A stretch of DNA of 10,292 bases from an uncultured Lachnospiraceae bacterium (GTDB lineage: Bacteria > Bacillota > Clostridia > Lachnospirales > Lachnospiraceae). Numbering within the stretch: the stretch's first letter is position 1; every line of letters begins with the position of its first letter. Of the stretch, positions 6,867 through 10,292 are shown in pieces. The notes beneath the pieces were generated by a model. It was not told where the DNA came from and ran no database searches. It was given only the letters and a program-made list of their open reading frames with translations. Position numbers and translations under genes: made by a program. The stretch is taken from assembly GCA_947594335.1 (NCBI GenBank), contig CANQEC010000075.1:1-10292 (forward strand), read 5' to 3'.

Positions 6867-7235
6867 CTACTGCAGAATCCCCAGCATCGTATATCCCGCA
6901 TCGCTGACCGCCCTTCGCAGCTTTTCCGTATCCGCCGGCTGCTTTGTGCAAACGACCGCTTTTCCCGCGGAAAAATCTGCCTCAGCCCAGGTCCCTTCCA
7001 GTCGGTTTAAGGCATTCTCAACCCTGCGGGCACAGTTCCCGCAGGTCATTCCATCGATCCGAAGCGTTACCGTATACGGATAATGGCGCCTGTCGCGGTC
7101 GGATACCCGGACCTTTTTTTCCATTTCTTCATGTTCCCCGCAGCATCCGCCGCCTTTTACCAGCTTCCTGATATAGGATCTCGCGGAAAAAACGCAGATC
7201 AGAACCAGGACTGCCGCAATAATTACTGTTGACAT
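6867..7235 (-). CDS. One-TM Cys-containing protein with C-terminal HMA metal-binding domain
   Basis: This is a 122-residue predicted membrane-anchored metal carrier. Residues 2-19 form a single transmembrane helix followed by basic residues and GGGCCGEH (Cys31, Cys32), an arrangement like the small FeoB-associated Cys-rich membrane proteins. After a charged linker (36-52) comes a heavy-metal-associated (HMA) domain, about 53-122, with the canonical loop GMTCGNC (Cys65, Cys68) that typically binds Cu(I) or other soft metals. The start at 7235 is set by GGAGG 8 bases upstream; an open extension to 7280 has no such site. It is the last gene of the metal operon, 70 bp after the ATPase, and probably supplies metal to or receives it from that ATPase, which has no canonical HMA loop of its own. 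The metal is not determined by sequence. Confidence 0.85.
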   Translation of the reverse strand: MSTVIIAAVLVLICVFSARSYIRKLVKGGGCCGEHEEMEKKVRVSDRDRRHYPYTVTLRIDGMTCGNCARRVENALNRLEGTWAEADFSAGKAVVCTKQPADTEKLRRAVSDAGYTMLGILQ

Positions 7236-7305
7236 ATCTGTCGCCTCCAGGTATTCATGTCCTGCAGGGCAGGACAGCATCAGGGAAGGAAATCATCTGC
7301 CGCTT

Positions 7306-9408
7306 TTACTTTTGCAGGGCAGCCGAAGCATCCTGCTCCAGCAGATTCCCCATACTGCGCAGCGTGATCGCAAGCGTTGAGGCATTGTGCAGCCAGGCGG
7401 ACGTCGTCGGCCGAATGATCCCCATCACGCCAAGCAGAATAAGCGCGGTGTTAAATCCCGCAATCACTCCGTAATTTACATGGATCCGCCGCATCAGTTT
7501 TGTGGCAAGCAGCTTCAGTGTGACAAGCTCGCGCAGACTGTCCGCTCCGATCGTGATATCCGCGATCTCCCGGGCAATTTCCGCTCCGTCGCTGATCGCG
7601 ACGCCGGCGTCTGCCGCTGACAGCGCAGGCGAATCGTTGATCCCGTCTCCGACCATGATCACCGCATGGCCGCCGGCTTTTTCTTTCTCCACAAAACCTG
7701 CCTTGTCCTCCGGGAGCACCTCGAAATAGTACTCGTCCACGCCGACCCGCGACGCGACGGACGCCGCCGTTTTTCCGCTGTCCCCGGTCATCATCACGGC
7801 TTTTCGGATCCCGGCTTTTTTCAGCGCCCGCACAACCTCAGAGGCCTCCTCGCGCAGAGGATCCTCGATGCAGATCACGGCAGACAGCCTTCCGTCAACC
7901 GCCAGATAGAGCTGGGAATATTCCGGGGGAAGTGTCTCAAATTTCTCCTCCTCCCCCTCGGGAACAACGCAGGCTTCATCGTCAAACACAAAGTGAAAAC
8001 TGCCGATCACGGCTCTGCGTCCCTCGATCTCAGAGACAATTCCATGGGCCACGATGTAGCGGACCGTGGAGTGAAGCTCCTCGTGTTCGAGCCCCTGCTG
8101 CTTTGCGGCATCCACAACCGCTTTCGCCATGGAGTGCAGAAAGTGTTCTTCGAGACAGGCCGCGGTCCGCAGCATCTCATCCGCGTCATTTCCGTCAAAC
8201 GGAATGACGCACCGCACTGCGGGATGAGCCTTTGTCAGCGTACCCGTCTTGTCAAACACAACCGTCCTGGCGTCCGCCACAGCCTCAAGATATCTGCCGC
8301 CTTTTACCATAATATTGCTGTTCCGCGCTTCCCTGATCGCGGAAAGTACCGACACCGGAACTGCCATCTTGAGTGCGCAGGAAAAATCCACCATCAAAAC
8401 AGCCAGAGCCTTCGCCGTATTCCGCGTGAGCGCCCATGTGAGCGCTGTCCCGGTCAGCGTATAAGGCACCAGTCTGTCCGCGAGGCGTCCCGCTCTGCTC
8501 TCCGAGGCGGATTTCAGCTTCTCTGTCTCCTCGATCATCGAAACGATTTTTTCATACCGGGTAGAACCCTTTGTTTCCTTTACGCAGATACACAGCTCTC
8601 CTTCTTCCAGCGCCGTTCCGGCATAGACATAGTCATCCCGTTCCTTGCGCACAGCCGCGGATTCCCCGGTCATCGACGACTGGTTCACCAGAGCTTCTCC
8701 GGTCTCCACAACACCGTCAAACGGAATGACCGTCCCCATATGTACCACAACGAAATCGCCCGGTTTCACATCATCAGCCGGGATAAGAATATCCTGATCA
8801 TCCTTTCTCAGCCAGACTTTTCCGACATTAAGCGCCATGCTCCCTGCCAGGTCGCTGACCGATTTTCTGTAGGTCCATGCTTCAAGCAGTTCCCCGATAC
8901 CCAGCAGGAACATCACGGAATCGGCCGTCCCGAAATTCCCCCGCACGACCGAAACGCCGATTGCCGCCGCGTCGAGAACGGAAACCTCCAGCCTGCGTTT
9001 TGCAAGGCTGCCGAGCCCCTTTCCGATATATTTCAGCGACAGAAGGACCGTCCATACCACCCTGACCGGATACGGCAGAAACAGTTTTTTTACCGCCCGA
9101 ACCGCGACCCTGCCGACCAGCTTCTCCTGATAGAACGCATTGAGTTCTCTGCCGGAGCTCTGCAGAACCTGCTCCGGTACGCTCACCTTGCTGTACCGGA
9201 ACTCTCCAAGAGCCTGAAAGATCTTCGCGCGTCCGTTTTCGTAGCGGATTACCACATCGCAGGTCCGCTCATACACGCGGACATCTGTCACCTGCGGCAG
9301 CTTCCGCAGATAATACTGCAGAATATCCGCTTCCTCGCAGGTCATACAGACCTGCAGCATGTGAAGCCGCATTCTTCCTTTTATCTCATGTCTGATTATG
9401 AATTTCAT
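7306..9408 (-). CDS. Heavy-metal P-type ATPase (P1B-like) with atypical SCA metal motif
   Basis: This cytoplasmic-membrane ATPase (700 aa) transports a metal ion through a phospho-aspartate cycle. Residues 1-70 look like a degenerate HMA-type domain with CMTC (Cys21, Cys24) near the usual loop position. Transmembrane helices follow at about 105-190, then actuator motif TGES (247-250), a transmembrane metal motif Ser343-Cys344-Ala345 (in DFSCALK), phosphorylation motif DKTGT (Asp386) and hinge GDGIND (587-592). The last helices contain NY (645-646) and LHNAST (673-678). Two P1B hallmarks deviate: CPC/SPC is replaced by SCA, and the nucleotide-domain HP pair by His425-Ser426. The catalytic residues are intact, so it should be active. 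GGAGG lies 7 bases before the start. The metal (Cu, Zn, Fe, Mn or other) cannot be assigned from these motifs. Confidence 0.92.
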   Translation of the reverse strand: MKFIIRHEIKGRMRLHMLQVCMTCEEADILQYYLRKLPQVTDVRVYERTCDVVIRYENGRAKIFQALGEFRYSKVSVPEQVLQSSGRELNAFYQEKLVGRVAVRAVKKLFLPYPVRVVWTVLLSLKYIGKGLGSLAKRRLEVSVLDAAAIGVSVVRGNFGTADSVMFLLGIGELLEAWTYRKSVSDLAGSMALNVGKVWLRKDDQDILIPADDVKPGDFVVVHMGTVIPFDGVVETGEALVNQSSMTGESAAVRKERDDYVYAGTALEEGELCICVKETKGSTRYEKIVSMIEETEKLKSASESRAGRLADRLVPYTLTGTALTWALTRNTAKALAVLMVDFSCALKMAVPVSVLSAIREARNSNIMVKGGRYLEAVADARTVVFDKTGTLTKAHPAVRCVIPFDGNDADEMLRTAACLEEHFLHSMAKAVVDAAKQQGLEHEELHSTVRYIVAHGIVSEIEGRRAVIGSFHFVFDDEACVVPEGEEEKFETLPPEYSQLYLAVDGRLSAVICIEDPLREEASEVVRALKKAGIRKAVMMTGDSGKTAASVASRVGVDEYYFEVLPEDKAGFVEKEKAGGHAVIMVGDGINDSPALSAADAGVAISDGAEIAREIADITIGADSLRELVTLKLLATKLMRRIHVNYGVIAGFNTALILLGVMGIIRPTTSAWLHNASTLAITLRSMGNLLEQDASAALQK

Positions 9409-9560
9409 TCATATTCCTCCGGTTCTCTTATGATAAAACATATCATGATGCTGGGGTCAAAAGGAATTTTGCCCCCATAATGTCATGCACACCGGACAAA
9501 ACTGTATTTTACAACCTGCGCTTTATGAAACCCGCAAAATCAAAGTTCCCCGCGCAGTTT
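9409..9560 (-). promoter_or_regulatory. Palindrome-rich gap before the ATPase gene
   Basis: The 152-bp gap holds two inverted repeats. One is ATGATA-N5-TATCAT (9430-9446), just before the ATPase ribosome binding site. The other is GGGGtCAAAA-ggaa-TTTTGcCCCC (9453-9476), nested inside CATGA/TCATG (9445-9449, 9483-9487). A weak internal promoter is conceivable: minus-strand TTGACC, 19 bp, TATCAT at the first palindrome. The gap could regulate the ATPase separately from the upstream genes, process the mRNA, or be an inserted repeat. No gene is seen in it. Confidence 0.45.
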
Positions 9561-9905
9561 TTATGCTGGAGACGCCTTTGCCGCAGCCTCTTCCGGGGCC
9601 GGAGCTTCCCCCGGCTCCCCACATGCCCCGCAGCAGGCCTCTTCTCCCATTTCCGCGTTCATTTTCGCCGCTTCTTTTGCCGCACGCTCCTCGTTGATCT
9701 GTTTTGCCGCCGCGATCACATCCTCCGCGTTCTCCTGGATCGTCGTGACAACCTTCATCACGCAGTCCTTCGCGCGCAGAACCGCCGCCGTACAGTGCGT
9801 ATAAACCTTTTTGGCGTCGCTGCTTCCAAGCAGCTTTAATCCTGCGGTACCAAACAGAGCCCCTCCGGCAAAAATCCCAAGTTTTTTGTACTTAAAAATA
9901 TCCAT
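9561..9905 (-). CDS. Small Cys-containing protein resembling DUF6110, metal ATPase-associated
   Basis: This is a 114-residue protein of unknown function. Residues 8-26 form a glycine-rich hydrophobic segment (LGIFAGGALFGTAGLKLL), probably a membrane or membrane-surface helix. A likely conserved core follows, SSDAKKVYTHCTAAVLRAKDC (28-48), with Cys38 and Cys48, then a long amphipathic helix rich in Ala, Glu and Lys (50-85). The tail holds ACCGACGEPGE (Cys91, Cys92, Cys95) and is Ala/Pro-rich. From memory this resembles DUF6110 proteins found near heavy-metal ATPases in Lachnospiraceae, but I could not confirm it. GGGAGG lies 6 bases before the ATG. It is the second gene of the operon, 21 bp after the microprotein gene. 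The paired cysteines suggest metal handling or a redox role at the membrane; this is inference. Confidence 0.8.
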   Translation of the reverse strand: MDIFKYKKLGIFAGGALFGTAGLKLLGSSDAKKVYTHCTAAVLRAKDCVMKVVTTIQENAEDVIAAAKQINEERAAKEAAKMNAEMGEEACCGACGEPGEAPAPEEAAAKASPA

Positions 9906-9926
9906 TTTTTCCCTCCCATCTGCTGC

Positions 9927-10007
9927 CTACTTATGCTTATATCCAGTGTACATGACCATTATGAAACAAAAAACCGCCGCCCACGCCCAGAATTTGTGCT
10001 TTTTCAT
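9927..10007 (-). CDS. 26-residue membrane microprotein, first gene of the metal operon
   Basis: A complete short reading frame encodes a 26-residue protein beginning MKKHKFWAWAAVFCF and ending YTGYKHK before a TAG. It has a basic N-terminus, a hydrophobic core of about 14 residues containing one Cys (residue 14) and a basic C-terminus, the pattern of a single-pass membrane microprotein. GGGTGAG lies 3-4 bases before the ATG, a fair ribosome binding site. Only 21 bp separate it from the next gene, and the operon promoter lies upstream. I recall similar tiny proteins encoded next to heavy-metal ATPases in Lachnospiraceae but cannot verify this here. It may be a small ATPase regulator or subunit, as other P-type ATPases have; that is inference. 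Confidence 0.72.
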   Translation of the reverse strand: MKKHKFWAWAAVFCFIMVMYTGYKHK

Positions 10008-10115
10008 TTTCTCACCCCGCAATTTTGAAATTTTCCGTAAAGGTTCCGCGCCGCCGCAAAGCACACAGCAGTCCGGATTATTTTCATCCGTGCCGGCGCA
10101 GAACAGGTTAATTCA

Positions 10116-10131
10116 GTTAGCGTAATCTAAC
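10116..10131. promoter_or_regulatory. GTTAG-N6-CTAAC palindrome, candidate operator of the metal operon
   Basis: A 5-bp inverted repeat with a 6-bp spacer lies roughly 5-20 bases downstream of the predicted transcription start, where a repressor would block transcription. A related GTTA-N8-TAAC repeat lies at 10179-10194, upstream of the -35 box. The TTAG/CTAA half-sites are reminiscent of DtxR/IdeR-type iron boxes, but the match is partial and no regulator gene is visible. Confidence 0.4.
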
Positions 10132-10142
10132 ACTACAAGGTC

Positions 10143-10171
10143 ATTTTATACACATTATTCTGAAATGTCAA
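10143..10171 (-). promoter_or_regulatory. Strong sigma-A promoter of the metal ATPase operon
   Basis: On the minus strand a perfect TTGACA (10166-10171) is followed after 17 bp by TAAAAT (10143-10148, 5/6 match). Transcription would start near 10136, giving a leader of about 130 nt before the microprotein ATG at 10007. Confidence 0.85.
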
Positions 10172-10205
10172 GCAGAAAGTTAGTTTTATATAACCCTGGA
10201 ACGCC

Positions 10206-10219
10206 GCGGGAAAACCCGC
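10206..10219. other. Small hairpin between the divergent genes
   Basis: GCGGG-AAAA-CCCGC is a perfect 5-bp hairpin in the short stretch before the right-edge gene. It may sit in that gene's leader. No clear promoter for the + strand gene was found; TATATT at 10221-10226 has no good -35 partner. Confidence 0.35.
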
Positions 10220-10254
10220 ATATATTACGATAGTTAAAGAAAAGGAGAGCATTT

Positions 10255-10292
10255 ATGAGAAAAAGATTTCTTCCGCTGCTGATCGCGGCGGC
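10255..10292 (+). CDS. Start of a probable exported protein (3' partial)
   Basis: Only 12 codons and part of a 13th are visible: ATG followed by RKR and a hydrophobic run (FLPLLIAA), the beginning of a typical Sec signal peptide. AAAGGAGAG lies 5 bases before the start, a strong ribosome binding site. The gene is divergent from the metal operon and shares its 247-bp intergenic region. It could be an extracellular binding lipoprotein or other secreted protein; the product cannot be named from this fragment. Confidence 0.65.
   Translation, partial: MRKRFLPLLIAA

Noticed and set aside
7236..7280. N-terminal extension of the HMA protein
   Set aside because: The added residues would cover the GGAGG site for the ATG at 7235 and are polar ahead of a clean N-terminal membrane helix.
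7666..9480. Long + strand open frame (604 codons) opposite the P-type ATPase
   Set aside because: It is antisense to a clear ATPase with all catalytic motifs, has no ribosome binding site and encodes a His/Arg-rich composition typical of a shadow frame in GC-rich coding DNA.
9480..9839. + strand open frames opposite the DUF6110-like gene
   Set aside because: They are antisense, rich in Arg, Pro and Cys, and have no ribosome binding site; the minus-strand gene has a strong site and coherent operon context.

Overview
The window looks like chromosomal DNA from a Gram-positive clostridium, most likely Lachnospiraceae. The evidence is moderately high GC with AT-rich promoters, AGGAGG-type ribosome binding sites at most starts, a HrcA/CIRCE site, a YerC/YecD-type TrpR-like regulator, half-size paired chromate transporters, and a metal ATPase cluster of a type I associate with gut Lachnospiraceae. 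I ran no searches; family names rest on motifs and memory. There is no rRNA, tRNA, CRISPR array, transposase or prophage gene.

Layout. Positions 1-1493 (+) hold the end of an ABC exporter half-transporter, closed by a hairpin at 1501-1533. Convergent to it is lon (1577-3841, -), with a strong promoter whose -35 box lies inside a near-perfect CIRCE heat-shock operator (3963-3989). Upstream come a terminator and a GC-rich hairpin, a yerC-like regulator (4088-4399, -) with a long leader hairpin, and a YcdX-type PHP phosphatase (4524-5246, -). Divergent from the phosphatase is a two-gene chromate transporter operon (5453-6567, +), which ends at a bidirectional terminator (6653-6698). A two-hairpin non-coding element follows (about 6773-6846).

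The right third is a minus-strand metal-transport operon, in transcription order: a 26-residue membrane microprotein (9927-10007), a 114-residue Cys-containing protein resembling DUF6110 (9561-9905), a 700-residue P1B-like ATPase (7306-9408), and a one-TM protein with an HMA domain (6867-7235). It has a good sigma-A promoter (10143-10171) with a GTTAG/CTAAC palindrome just downstream. At the right edge a divergent + strand gene begins with what looks like a signal peptide.

Functionally, the metal operon is the least explained part. The ATPase lacks the usual CPC/SPC metal motif (it has SCA) and has HS in place of the P1B HP pair, and it travels with small Cys-bearing membrane partners. A plausible picture is a metal or redox-metal transport complex of unknown substrate. 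The other loci are housekeeping genes, though CIRCE control of lon is notable.
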